Shown here: positions 42,415 through 50,596 of the stretch, piece by piece
Layout: each line of letters opens with the position of its first letter
Position numbering within the stretch: the first letter of the stretch is position 1
Source of the DNA: Dyella flagellata
Lineage (GTDB): Bacteria > Pseudomonadota > Gammaproteobacteria > Xanthomonadales > Rhodanobacteraceae
Direction: 5' to 3'
DNA length: 64,000 nt
Assembly (NCBI RefSeq): GCF_030160275.1
Contig: NZ_BSOA01000027.1
Location: 1-64,000 of the forward strand
The notes under the pieces: model-generated
What the model was told of the DNA's origin: nothing
What the model saw: the letters and a program-made list of their open reading frames with translations, nothing else
Database searches by the model: none
Translations under genes and position numbers: made by a program

Positions 42415-43245
42415 TCAATCCACTGGCGCGACTACCGACAAAGCGTTGCGCACGATACCAAGCACCTCGGCGGGCGCTTCCAGATTGGCGTGATGGCCCG
42501 CGCCATGCACTACGAACATGCGCGCGTGCGGCAAACCTTCGACCAGCTCCCGCGCCAACTGATGTACTTCGATCTGATCCTCGGCGCCGACGATCAGCAC
42601 GGTTGGCAACTCGATTTCGCGCAGGCGTTCGAGCGCGCTGGGCTTGGGCTCGCGCTGATCCTGATCCGCACGCGTCCAGTAGCTGGTTTCGCGCTTGAAC
42701 AACGGCACGGTCATTGCCTCCGTATGCCGGCGCGCGGCCGGGTCCACTTCGTTCTGCGCACGACGCGGTCCATCGGTGAAGGCGCGCAAGGAGCTGTCAA
42801 TCAGTCCGCTCACGTCGAAAGTGCGGAGTGCTTGCAGAAAGGCACGCGCGGCAGGAGTGCTATCGGCGAAGCGGCCCCAGTAGCCAGGACCGATGAGGAC
42901 CAGCGAGCTGACGCGCTCCGGATGTGCCAACGCGAAATCCAGGGCCGTTGCCGCACCGCCCGAGCAGGCGAGCAAGCTGGTGCGTTGCACACCACACGCG
43001 TCTAGCACCGCCGCCAAGTCTTCGTGATGGGAGTAGCCGCCGGGCTCGATGGTAGAGCGACCGAAACCGCGCGCATCGTAGCGGAGCACGTGATGAGTAC
43101 GGGCCAGGGCGGCGAATTCATGGTCCCATTGGCCACGGTCGACCAGAAAGCCATGCAGCATGGTGATCGAATCCCCCTCGCCAGCCTGTTCGGCATAGAG
43201 CTGGGCGTGCGGAACCTCGATCCAATGGGATGTCGTGCGGCTCAT
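42415..43245 (-). CDS. Alpha/beta hydrolase
   Basis: A 276-residue cytoplasmic protein without signal. The nucleophile region is LLACSGGAATALDFA (the elbow is CSGG rather than the usual GxSxG), with the oxyanion turn MLHGFLVDRGQWD, Asp in VGAEDQIEVHQ and His in HGAGHHANLEAP. This is a typical small-molecule hydrolase such as an esterase, epoxide-like or lactone hydrolase. It lies downstream of an aldo/keto reductase gene on the same strand, with a strong hairpin between. Confidence 0.88.
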   Translation of the reverse strand: MSRTTSHWIEVPHAQLYAEQAGEGDSITMLHGFLVDRGQWDHEFAALARTHHVLRYDARGFGRSTIEPGGYSHHEDLAAVLDACGVQRTSLLACSGGAATALDFALAHPERVSSLVLIGPGYWGRFADSTPAARAFLQALRTFDVSGLIDSSLRAFTDGPRRAQNEVDPAARRHTEAMTVPLFKRETSYWTRADQDQREPKPSALERLREIELPTVLIVGAEDQIEVHQLARELVEGLPHARMFVVHGAGHHANLEAPAEVLGIVRNALSVVAPVD

Positions 43246-43268
43246 AGTTTATTGTCCTGGGGATCTTT

Positions 43269-43297
43269 GCTCTCTCTGCGCTGAGGGCAGAGAGAGC
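43269..43297 (-). terminator. Perfect 11-bp hairpin between AKR and hydrolase genes
   Basis: GCTCTCTCTGC (43269-43279) pairs with GCAGAGAGAGC (43287-43297), a seven-base loop, 13 bases after the AKR stop. On the minus strand it is followed by AAAG rather than a U-run. Confidence 0.5.
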
Positions 43298-43309
43298 AGA
43301 ACGTCGAGT

Positions 43310-44425
43310 TCAGCGCGCCGTAATCTCACGCGCTTCCACTTTCGGCACGAACAGCGGCGGCGCATACCCGGCGGGCTTGTCACCCACCGCCACGCCACCG
43401 TGTATCCGAGTCTGTTGAATGTCGGCGAACATGTAATAAGGGAACGGCTTTTCCGTTGCGCTGACCGCATCCAGCCGTGCGCGCAATTCGGCCGGCAGCT
43501 GAAAGGAAAGCGCGGCAAGATTGGCGTCGAGCTGTTCGAGTTTGGTCGCACCGATGATCACCGAGGCGACGCCCGGCTGGGTGGCGACCCAGTTCAAGGC
43601 TACCGCCGCCATGCTTTGACCGGCCTCCTGCGCCACTTTTTCCAGTTCCGCGACGATCTTCCAGTTGCGCTCGGTGAAGCGCTCGAAACCGGGCGCACTG
43701 CTTACCTTGGCCAGCCTTCCGTCGCCCTCGCCGCCTTGCTGGCTGGGCTTGTACTTGCCCGACAGCATGCCCATGGCGAGCGGGCTCCAGGCGGTGATGC
43801 CCAAGCCGAGGTTTTGCGCCAGCGAGATGTATTCGAGCTCGATATTGCGCTCGGCCAGCGAGTATTCCAGCTGCATGTTCACTAGCGGCGCCAGCGCATG
43901 CGCTTCGGCGAAGGTTTGCGCACGGGCGGCGTACCAGGCGGGAATATCGGAGAGTCCCGCGTAGCGGATCTTGCCTGCGCGCACCAGGTCGTCCAGGGTG
44001 CGCACCACTTCTTCGGCCGGCGTGAGGCGGTCCCAGGTGTGCAGCAGATACAGGTCGATGTAGTCGGTGCGCAGGCGGCGCAGCGAACCTTCCACCGCGC
44101 GCAGGATGTTCTTGCGGCCATTGCCGCCGGCATTGGGATTGCCGGGCTGCGCGTTGTAGGTGAACTTGGTGGCGAGCACCACGCGATCGCGTGTGCCGCT
44201 CTCCTCGATGAACTTGCCCAGCATGCTTTCGCTGCTGCCTTCGGTGTACATGTCCGCGGTATCGATGAAGTTGCCGCCGGCTTCCAGGTAACGGTCGAAC
44301 ATGGCGCGGGCAGTCTGCTCCGCCGTGCCCCAGCCCCAGTTTTCCCCGAAGGTCATGGCCCCCAGGGCAAGGCGGCTGACGCGCAGGCCGGAACGTCCGA
44401 GTGTGAAGTACTGATCGAGCGACAT
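43310..44425 (-). CDS. Aldo/keto reductase (NADPH-dependent)
   Basis: A 371-residue TIM-barrel enzyme from ATG 44425. The catalytic tetrad is visible: Asp and Tyr in NFIDTADMYTEGSSES, Lys in VVLATKFTYN and His in LYLLHTWDRL. The cofactor region is ITAWSPLAMGMLSGKY and GATKLEQLDANLAAL. It reduces aldehydes or ketones, substrate unknown. It is somewhat longer than usual because of a C-terminal extension. A LysR gene is divergent 101 bases away, so it is the probable target of that regulator. Confidence 0.92.
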   Translation of the reverse strand: MSLDQYFTLGRSGLRVSRLALGAMTFGENWGWGTAEQTARAMFDRYLEAGGNFIDTADMYTEGSSESMLGKFIEESGTRDRVVLATKFTYNAQPGNPNAGGNGRKNILRAVEGSLRRLRTDYIDLYLLHTWDRLTPAEEVVRTLDDLVRAGKIRYAGLSDIPAWYAARAQTFAEAHALAPLVNMQLEYSLAERNIELEYISLAQNLGLGITAWSPLAMGMLSGKYKPSQQGGEGDGRLAKVSSAPGFERFTERNWKIVAELEKVAQEAGQSMAAVALNWVATQPGVASVIIGATKLEQLDANLAALSFQLPAELRARLDAVSATEKPFPYYMFADIQQTRIHGGVAVGDKPAGYAPPLFVPKVEAREITAR

Positions 44426-44508
44426 GGCTGAACTCCGTAGTGGGTAGCGACGGGGTGCAGTCTGCACCGGCTGATCATCTTGAAAAACCAGCAGCGACTT
44501 GATGCATT

Positions 44509-44524
44509 ATTTAGTCAATCTAAT
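44509..44524. promoter_or_regulatory. AT-rich interrupted palindrome between AKR and LysR genes
   Basis: ATTTAG TCAAT CTAAT lies in the AKR/LysR divergent region and reads as a dyad. LysR regulators usually bind T-N11-A dyads of this size, so it is a candidate operator. It abuts the LysR start at 44527; the second ATG (44539) would leave more room. Confidence 0.4.
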
Positions 44525-44526
44525 AA

Positions 44527-45453
44527 ATGGATCTGGCCATGCGTGATCACCATGCCCTGCGCGCCTTCCGCGCAATCGCCGAGTACGGCAGTTTTACGCG
44601 GGCGGCTGCGGCGCTGGACGTGACGCCTTCGGCGCTCAGCCAGACCATGCAGCAGCTGGAACATCAGCTCGGCACGCGGCTGCTTCAGCGCACCACGCGG
44701 CGCGTCGGACTTAGTGAAGCCGGTCGCGAGATGCTGCAGCGCATTACCCCCGCGCTCAACGAGCTGGATCTGGCTCTGGATGCCATCCGCCAGCACGGTG
44801 ACCGTCCGCGCGGCAGCTTGCGACTTACCGTACCGGCGGTGGCGGCGCAAAACGTGATCGAACCCCTGCTCGGCGAATTCATGGCGCGCTGGCCGGACGT
44901 GCAATTGGACATTCGCGTGGAGAACAACCTCACCGACCTGGTGGCCGAAGGCCTGGATGCAGGGATCCGGCTGGGCGAACGCCTGCAGCGAGACATGGTG
45001 GCCGTTCCCATCGGCGGGCCGCTGCGTTCGCTGGTGGTCGGATCGCCTGCCTACTTCGAGCGCCGCGGCTATCCCAAGGAGCCGAAAGATCTACAGCGCC
45101 ACAACTGCATCAAGCATCGCCTCGACAGCAGCGGCGCGATCTATCGCTGGGAGTTCGCGCACCGCAGCGGGCCACAGAAGGGCCGTTGGTACGAGATCGC
45201 CGTGGACGGAAGCCTCACCGTCAACGACGTGCCGCTTGCGTTGCGCGCCGCGGAGGATGGCATTGGCCTGGCTTGCGTACTGGACATCTCCGCTCGCGCC
45301 GCCCTCGATGCGGGGCGGCTGGAAAGCGTGCTCGATCCCTGGCTACCGCCTTTCGACGGCTTCTACCTGTACTACCCGAGCCGTTTCCAGGTGCCGCCCA
45401 AGCTGCGCGTGTTCATCGACTTCATTCGGGAATGGGGCGCAAGAAAGCCTTGA
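44527..45453 (+). CDS. LysR-family transcriptional regulator (divergent from AKR)
   Basis: A 308-residue protein; ATG 44527 or 44539 (MRDHHALRAF). HTH: FRAIAEYGSFTRAAAALDVTPSALSQTMQQLE, then LLQRTTRRVGLSEAG. The effector domain ends LPPFDGFYLYYPSRFQVPPKLRVFIDF. This is the common group of LysR regulators that control a divergent oxidoreductase, here the aldo/keto reductase. A MITE-like element begins 22 bases after the stop. Confidence 0.93.
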   Translation: MDLAMRDHHALRAFRAIAEYGSFTRAAAALDVTPSALSQTMQQLEHQLGTRLLQRTTRRVGLSEAGREMLQRITPALNELDLALDAIRQHGDRPRGSLRLTVPAVAAQNVIEPLLGEFMARWPDVQLDIRVENNLTDLVAEGLDAGIRLGERLQRDMVAVPIGGPLRSLVVGSPAYFERRGYPKEPKDLQRHNCIKHRLDSSGAIYRWEFAHRSGPQKGRWYEIAVDGSLTVNDVPLALRAAEDGIGLACVLDISARAALDAGRLESVLDPWLPPFDGFYLYYPSRFQVPPKLRVFIDFIREWGARKP

Positions 45454-45475
45454 GCGCCCCATGCATCGATCCTAG

Positions 45476-45802
45476 GGATGCTCTGATCTATTCCACGTAC
45501 CCGTCACCGCACTGTATGCGCGCCTCGCAGCGACCCAGTGGCGCACGCGGGGAAGGCACAGGGACGTGCCTGGTTTGAGGAGCGAGGAAGGCATGCCCGT
45601 CTGTCTAGACGCTTACGTCGCTGCCAGGCGCGCATACAGTGCGGCCCCAACCCTTTGAATTTCAATGACGGGGTGACGTCCAGAAGGCCCGCAGGACGTG
45701 CCCCGCGGCTTGAACAGACGGCCAGTCTGCCCTGTGCCGCGCGGCACGCCCTGCGGGCCTTCTGGACGTCATGCCGGGCACGCGGAATAGATCAGAGCAT
45801 CC
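45476..45802. mobile_element. MITE-like element, copy 3 (complete, 327 bp, flanked by CTAG)
   Basis: GGATGCTCTGATCTATTCC at the left is mirrored by the right end, and direct CTAG copies lie at 45472-45475 and 45803-45806. It is inverted relative to copy 2: the CCGCACTGTATGCGCGCC hairpin (45507-45644) comes first and the GACGTCCAGAAGGCCC hairpin (45675-45695 with 45750-45770) second. The right-hand CTAG contains the TAG stop of the adjacent minus-strand lipoprotein gene. No transposase is encoded. Confidence 0.85.
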
Positions 45803-45967
45803 CTAGCGATAGCGATAGTAACCGCCCACCCACACATGCGCCGGTGACCAATAGCCGGGTACCCATACGCGGGCCGGGCGCGGTGCGACTACGACGCAGC
45901 CGGTCTGCGCCAGGACGCCGCCCAGTACGGCCAGCGCGAGTAGCAACTTGGGAAGGTAGCGAAGCAT
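45803..45967 (-). CDS. Small YXWXGXW-type lipoprotein, C-terminus at MITE boundary
   Basis: A 54-residue protein from ATG 45967, with AGGGAG ahead. The lipoprotein signal is LLLALAVLGGVLAQTGC (Cys about 24), followed by WVPGYWSPAHVWVGGYYRYR, the W-x-G-Y-W pattern of the YXWXGXW repeat family. The TAG stop lies in the CTAG next to the MITE-like element, so the protein may be truncated relative to longer relatives. An in-frame extension upstream to 46168 is not signal-like and is not used. Function unknown, envelope-associated. Confidence 0.7.
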   Translation of the reverse strand: MLRYLPKLLLALAVLGGVLAQTGCVVVAPRPARVWVPGYWSPAHVWVGGYYRYR

Positions 45968-46166
45968 GAGGGTTCTCCCTGCGAGTGGTGGAAACTCATG
46001 GCGGGAAACGCCGGAGAAAATCTTCCCGATGACGTCGCCAAGCTGAACCGATGCCGAGAGTTCAGGCAGCGAACTAAGTTGCCGTCTTGACCAAGCTGAG
46101 CAATCCTTCGCATCAGCGCAGTCCTCTAATCCGCTATAACCGGCGACGTAGAGAGTCAGGGGAGCC

Positions 46167-48482
46167 ATGCCATTGCGCAGTCTTGCGTGGAGATTGGCCG
46201 TGTGGGTGCTGGCCGGCGCGACGCTCGTTTTCGTTGCGAGCGGCTATTTGCTGTTCCGCATGGTGGGCCAGCAGGTGCTGCAGCAGGCCCAGCGCGAATC
46301 CGGAGCATGGGCCAGCCAGGGCAGCAGCCTGGTGCAGGAGCGGCTGGACAACATCACCAACACAGCCCGGGTCCTGGCCTCCATCATTGGCCCACGTCCG
46401 CTGGATGCCAAGCCGCTGATCCATGACGCCATGGCGGGAAATCCGGATCTTGCCGGGCTGGCAGCCGCGTTCGTACCCGGCAGACCGGCCGCGCGCGAAG
46501 CCGGGCAATCGCCTTTCGTCGGCCGGCAAAGCGACGGCAGCCTGGCCATGCGCGATCTTGCCAAGGACGCGCAGCCCTACTGGAACACGGCATGGTTCCA
46601 GCGCGGGCTGGCTTGCAGCCAGGGATGCTGGCATGAAGTCTTTCGATCGCAATCAAGGCATCGCTTGCTGGTCAGCTATTCCTCGTCGATGCAGGCCGAT
46701 GGCGCCGCCATCGGCGTAGTGAACGCGGACGTCACCCTGGATTGGCTGCAAGGGATCTTGCAGTCCATGCAACTGCCGGCCGGCGCGCATGCCTTCGTGA
46801 TCGACCAACAAGGCATGTATCTAGCCAACGACACGATGGAGCGGGTGGGCAAAAAAGCGGATAACACCCTGCTCGACCTGCTGAATGCGCCAAGCCTGAA
46901 GGGACATGCGAACGCGCACGAGTTGGATCAGCAGGGAGCGCATGTATGGATCTATGACGAACCGATCAATGGCACGCAATGGAAACTTGCCGTAGCCGTA
47001 CCCGAAGAACTCATTTACGCGCAGGTGCGCGACGCTTTCGTCGCCGTGCTCGTGCTTGGCGCGCTGACCTTGCTGATCCTCGGCTTGATCGTGATGGTCA
47101 CTATCCGCCGCACCCTGGCACCGCTGGGCGTACTCGCCGAGCGCGCGGAGCAAGTCTCGCGCGGAGCATTGGATTTTGCCCTGCCACGAGTGCGCCGCCA
47201 CGACGAAATAGGACGCCTTACCCATGCTTTCGACAAGATGCGGCGCGAATTGGCCGCGCACCTGGAAGAACTGACCCGCTTTGCACGCGAGCAGGCACGC
47301 CTTGCCAGCGAACTGGACATCGCGCAACAGATCCAGACCGCCCTGCTCCCGGGTCCGCATTATCTCGATGCGCGTTGCCACAATTTCGAACTGTACGCCG
47401 CACTGAAGCCCGCACGCAGCGTCGGCGGCGATCTGTACAGCTACTTCATGCTGCCCAGCCAGCGATTCTGTTTCATGGTGGGCGACGTCGCCGACAAAGG
47501 CATCCCGGCCGCCTTGTTCATGGCACGCACCATTACGCTTGCCAAGGCCATGGCGTCGCACGCCCAATCGCCGCAGCAATTATTGCAGCTGATCAATCAG
47601 GAGCTGTGCCGCAACAACGACAACTGCATGTTCGTGACTTTGCTGTGCGGTTTCCTGGACGTAGTGACCGGCCACATGACACTCGCCAGCGCAGGCCACG
47701 ATCCGCCCGTGCTGTGGGGCAATCATGCGCCGACCTGGTTGCCGGTAACCTCCGGCCCGGCGCTTGGATTGGACGAAGACGCCGCCTTTCCCGTGCTGCG
47801 CACGCGCCTGCGACCGGGCGACACCTTGCTGGTGTATACCGACGGCGTGACCGAAGCGGCCAATGAGGCCCTGGAGCACTACGGCGGCGAAAGGCTGCTG
47901 GCCAGGCTGGGCCAATTCCAGCAAAGCGGCGACCCTACCCAGTTCCTGGCCGAAGATGTCGAATCCTATGCGGCGGGCTACGGCCAGAGCGACGATATCG
48001 CCCTGCTTGCATTACGTTGGAATCATGTCGGACTGGAGGACGAAACCTCGATGCTCGACCTGGCCTTTCCCGCCACGCTGGAAAAAGTGTTCGACGCGCT
48101 CGACCACTGCGAAAAAAGACTGCATGACGCCGGCATACGCAGCGGGTTGCGTGACGATGTGCGCCTGGTGCTGGAGGAGCTGATGGTGAACATGGTCCAT
48201 CACGGCTGCTCCGGCAACCCGGCTGGCTGCATCGGCTTGCGCATGATGATCCTGGAAGAAGCGGTACTGGTGGAACTCAACCACGAGGGCGCTCCATTCG
48301 ACCCGCTGCAGTTCGGGGCACCCGCCCTCACCGGGGACCTGGCCGACCGCAACGACGACGGCGGCTTAGGGCTTCATCTGGTACGGGCTATGTCCAGCGA
48401 ACTGAACTACACCCACGACGAATACGGCAACCATCTGCAACTGCGCTTTGCCAATCCCACGGAGCACGGTCATGGCACTTAA
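46167..48482 (+). CDS. Membrane SpoIIE-type PP2C phosphatase with HAMP and HATPase (RsbU/RsbW-like) domains
   Basis: A 771-residue protein. The order is TM1 (LAVWVLAGATLVFVASGYLLF), a periplasmic cache-like sensor (about 35-280), TM2 (VAVLVLGALTLLILGLIVMV), HAMP (LAPLGVLAERAEQVSRGALDF), then PP2C. PP2C has DIAQQIQTALLPGP, VGGDLYSYFML, VGDVADKGIPAALFMA and LVYTDGVTEAAN. A C-terminal GHKL ATPase follows (DDVRLVLEELMVNMVHHGC, DDGGLGLHLVRAMSSEL). One polypeptide thus holds both phosphatase and anti-sigma-type kinase for the STAS protein encoded next, a compact partner-switching unit. The 11-base overlap with that gene supports co-translation. Confidence 0.92.
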   Translation: MPLRSLAWRLAVWVLAGATLVFVASGYLLFRMVGQQVLQQAQRESGAWASQGSSLVQERLDNITNTARVLASIIGPRPLDAKPLIHDAMAGNPDLAGLAAAFVPGRPAAREAGQSPFVGRQSDGSLAMRDLAKDAQPYWNTAWFQRGLACSQGCWHEVFRSQSRHRLLVSYSSSMQADGAAIGVVNADVTLDWLQGILQSMQLPAGAHAFVIDQQGMYLANDTMERVGKKADNTLLDLLNAPSLKGHANAHELDQQGAHVWIYDEPINGTQWKLAVAVPEELIYAQVRDAFVAVLVLGALTLLILGLIVMVTIRRTLAPLGVLAERAEQVSRGALDFALPRVRRHDEIGRLTHAFDKMRRELAAHLEELTRFAREQARLASELDIAQQIQTALLPGPHYLDARCHNFELYAALKPARSVGGDLYSYFMLPSQRFCFMVGDVADKGIPAALFMARTITLAKAMASHAQSPQQLLQLINQELCRNNDNCMFVTLLCGFLDVVTGHMTLASAGHDPPVLWGNHAPTWLPVTSGPALGLDEDAAFPVLRTRLRPGDTLLVYTDGVTEAANEALEHYGGERLLARLGQFQQSGDPTQFLAEDVESYAAGYGQSDDIALLALRWNHVGLEDETSMLDLAFPATLEKVFDALDHCEKRLHDAGIRSGLRDDVRLVLEELMVNMVHHGCSGNPAGCIGLRMMILEEAVLVELNHEGAPFDPLQFGAPALTGDLADRNDDGGLGLHLVRAMSSELNYTHDEYGNHLQLRFANPTEHGHGT

Positions 48483-48864
48483 CCTACGCATCGATCCGTT
48501 CAGCCCCCGGCGATCCACGTTTTACCTGGAAGGCCGCCTGGACGCGATGAGCTTCGGCCAATTCGACCAGGAAGCGGAAAAGCTGCTGCAGCAAATGGAT
48601 GTCGGTAGCACCCTGGTGCTGGATCTGTCCGCGCTCGACTACATCAGCAGCGCGGGACTCAGAAGCATCGCCAAGGCCAGGAAAGCCATGCGCGCGCGCG
48701 ACGGGCATACCCTGCTGGTGAATCCGCAGGCCCAGGTTCGCAAGGTGTTCGACATCGTCAAGGCCGTGCCGGTGAAAGAGATCTTCCAGAACCTGCGCGA
48801 ACTGGACGAGTACCTTGATCGGATTCAACGCAAGATAGCCAATGAAGGGGAAGAGCTGGAGTAG
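48472..48864 (+). CDS. STAS-domain anti-sigma-factor antagonist
   Basis: A 130-residue protein from ATG 48472. The STAS core LVLDLSALDYISSAGLRSIAKA has the regulated Ser in the SSAGL motif; the rest is LNLRIDPFSPRRSTFYLEGRLDAMS and a helical tail ending EEGEELE-like acids. It is the likely substrate of the upstream phosphatase/kinase and in turn binds an anti-sigma or kinase partner. No sigma factor gene is adjacent. Confidence 0.93.
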   Translation: MALNLRIDPFSPRRSTFYLEGRLDAMSFGQFDQEAEKLLQQMDVGSTLVLDLSALDYISSAGLRSIAKARKAMRARDGHTLLVNPQAQVRKVFDIVKAVPVKEIFQNLRELDEYLDRIQRKIANEGEELE

Positions 48865-49073
48865 GCGCCACCCTCTTCGCTTTGTCGTCACAGCGAAATT
48901 ACGCAAATTCTACGCCGGCACGCACGTTCTTTACTCGCTTTCCATGCGGTCTTCGCCACAATGCACGCCGATGTGCAGCAGGCTTGCAGCCGGAGACCGA
49001 ATTGCTAGGTAGCGGGCAGCAGCCTTTCGATGATCCGGCTCCGGCTGCAAACCTGCTGCACATCTGCTCGCGT
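48865..49073. other. Gap after the STAS gene, holding a long hairpin
   Basis: About 210 bases with no reading frame of interest. The main content is the 26-bp hairpin listed separately, followed immediately by a BIME. Confidence 0.5.
48970..49064. repeat. Long hairpin, 26-bp stem with 43-base loop, downstream of STAS
   Basis: The left arm (48970-48995, starting GATGTGCAGCAGG) and right arm (49039-49064, ending CCTGCTGCACATC) are complementary at 25 of 26 positions. The loop contains GCTAGGTAGCGGGCAG. It is unlike the REP family and could be a structured RNA, a terminator or another miniature element. Confidence 0.75.
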
Positions 49074-49140
49074 GTAGGCTGGGATGGCAATCCCAGCACC
49101 GGGATACCGCATAGAAGCTGGGATTGTCGTCCCAGCCTAC
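49074..49140. repeat. BIME at the hutF 3' end
   Basis: GTAGGCTGGGATGGCAATCCCAGC, a spacer, then GCTGGGATTGTCGTCCCAGCCTAC. The distal foot (CTAC, 49137-49140) supplies the TAG stop of hutF on the minus strand. Confidence 0.88.
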
Positions 49141-50507
49141 GCACCGGCGAGGCGCATGACGGCCATGCGATAACGCGCGGCGATGCGCGTCTCGTCGCGA
49201 TGTACGAAATCACGCACCACCCATTTGCCGCCCGCCATCACGTGGCGTACCGGCGATCGGTTGCCGGCAAACAACAAACTGTCCATCACCGAGCGGCTGT
49301 CACGAGCAGCTAGCGACGGGGCTTCGGGATCCAGCACGAAGAAATCCGCGCGCTTGCCCGTCTCCAGCGCGCCGATCGGCAAATCCGCCGCTTGCGCACC
49401 GCCTTTCAACGCTGCCTTCCACAAGGTTTCACCCACGCTGTCGCCGGCATGGCGTGCGGCAACGTTGCGATGGCGTGTACTGAGGCGCTGGCCGTATTCG
49501 AGCCAGCGCAGTTCTTCGATTGGCGACACCGAGATATGCGAGTCCGAACCGATGCCTAGCGTACCGCTGGCATCCAGATACCGTGCAAGCGGAAACAGCC
49601 CGTCGCCGAGATTGGCTTCGGTGGTGGGACAAAGGCCGGCGATCGCGCCGCTCTGCGCAAGCTGCGCGGCTTCCTTGTCGGTAAGGTGCGTGGCATGCAC
49701 GAGGCACCAACGGCGGTCGACGGGCGCATGCTCGAACAGCCATTCCACGGGGCGGGCGCCGCGCGTGGCCAGGCAGTCTTGTACTTCGCCGATCTGCTCG
49801 GCAATGTGGATATGGATAGGGCCGGTTTTCAGCGCTTCCTGTTCGATCAAACCGCGCCACGCACTTTCCGGAATGGCGCGCAGCGAATGCAAAGCCACAC
49901 CCACGCGCACGTCACGGCTTTCGTGCTTGCGCAAGTTGGCGAGCAGTTGCAGGTAACCGTCCACGTTGTTGCCAAAGCGCCGCTGACGTTGCGACAGCGC
50001 ACGCCCATCAAAGCCACCGCTCATGTACAACACGGGCAGCAAGGTCAGTGCGATGCCCGCTTCACGCGCAGCCTCGATCAACGCCAGCGACATGGCCTCC
50101 GGCTGCGCATAGGGCGTGCCGTCAGGCTGGTGGTGCAGGTAGTGGAACTCGCAGACCTGGGTGTAGCCGGCCTTGAGCATTTCCACGTAGAGCTGCGCGG
50201 CGATGGCCTGCAGGCTGTCCGGATCGATTCGCTCGGCGAAGCCGTACATGGTTTCGCGCCAGGTCCAGAAGGAATCGTCGCCCGGGCCGCGCCGTTCGGC
50301 CAGGCCCGCCATGGCGCGCTGGAAGGCATGCGAGTGCAGGTTCGGCATGCCGGGCAGTACCCAGCCATCGAGGTAGGCGGGAACCTGGCCGGCCGAAGCA
50401 ATAATGCCTCCGTGGCTGTCCACCCCGAAGCTGACATCGGTGCGCCATTGCGCATCCTGCCAGGCATGGGCGGCACTGAACTGGTAGACCGCTGCCGTTT
50501 CACTCAT
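49137..50507 (-). CDS. hutF: Formimidoylglutamate deiminase
   Basis: A 456-residue amidohydrolase from ATG 50507, with GGAG upstream. Key blocks are PNLHSHAFQRAMAGLAERRG (HxH metal site), QVCEFHYLHHQPDGTPYAQP, IHIHIAEQIGEVQDCLA (metal His), HATHLTDKEAA and IGSDSHISVSPIEELRWLE (metal Asp). It converts N-formimidoyl-glutamate to N-formyl-glutamate and ammonia in the five-step histidine route, which then needs HutG (not in this window). It is divergent from the GNAT-nitrilase fusion. The stop codon lies in a REP. Confidence 0.94.
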   Translation of the reverse strand: MSETAAVYQFSAAHAWQDAQWRTDVSFGVDSHGGIIASAGQVPAYLDGWVLPGMPNLHSHAFQRAMAGLAERRGPGDDSFWTWRETMYGFAERIDPDSLQAIAAQLYVEMLKAGYTQVCEFHYLHHQPDGTPYAQPEAMSLALIEAAREAGIALTLLPVLYMSGGFDGRALSQRQRRFGNNVDGYLQLLANLRKHESRDVRVGVALHSLRAIPESAWRGLIEQEALKTGPIHIHIAEQIGEVQDCLATRGARPVEWLFEHAPVDRRWCLVHATHLTDKEAAQLAQSGAIAGLCPTTEANLGDGLFPLARYLDASGTLGIGSDSHISVSPIEELRWLEYGQRLSTRHRNVAARHAGDSVGETLWKAALKGGAQAADLPIGALETGKRADFFVLDPEAPSLAARDSRSVMDSLLFAGNRSPVRHVMAGGKWVVRDFVHRDETRIAARYRMAVMRLAGA

Positions 50508-50596
50508 GAATAATCTCCGTATAGCCAACCAAGTGTAACCGCCCAAACCGGGAATACTCGCATCTGCTTCACCTTCTGTACGAAAGGATGAAGAGC

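Noticed and set aside
37711-45802. MITE copies as intrinsic terminators only
   Set aside because: The presence of flanking 4-bp duplications, opposite orientations and a second internal hairpin argues for mobile elements, even if they also end transcripts.
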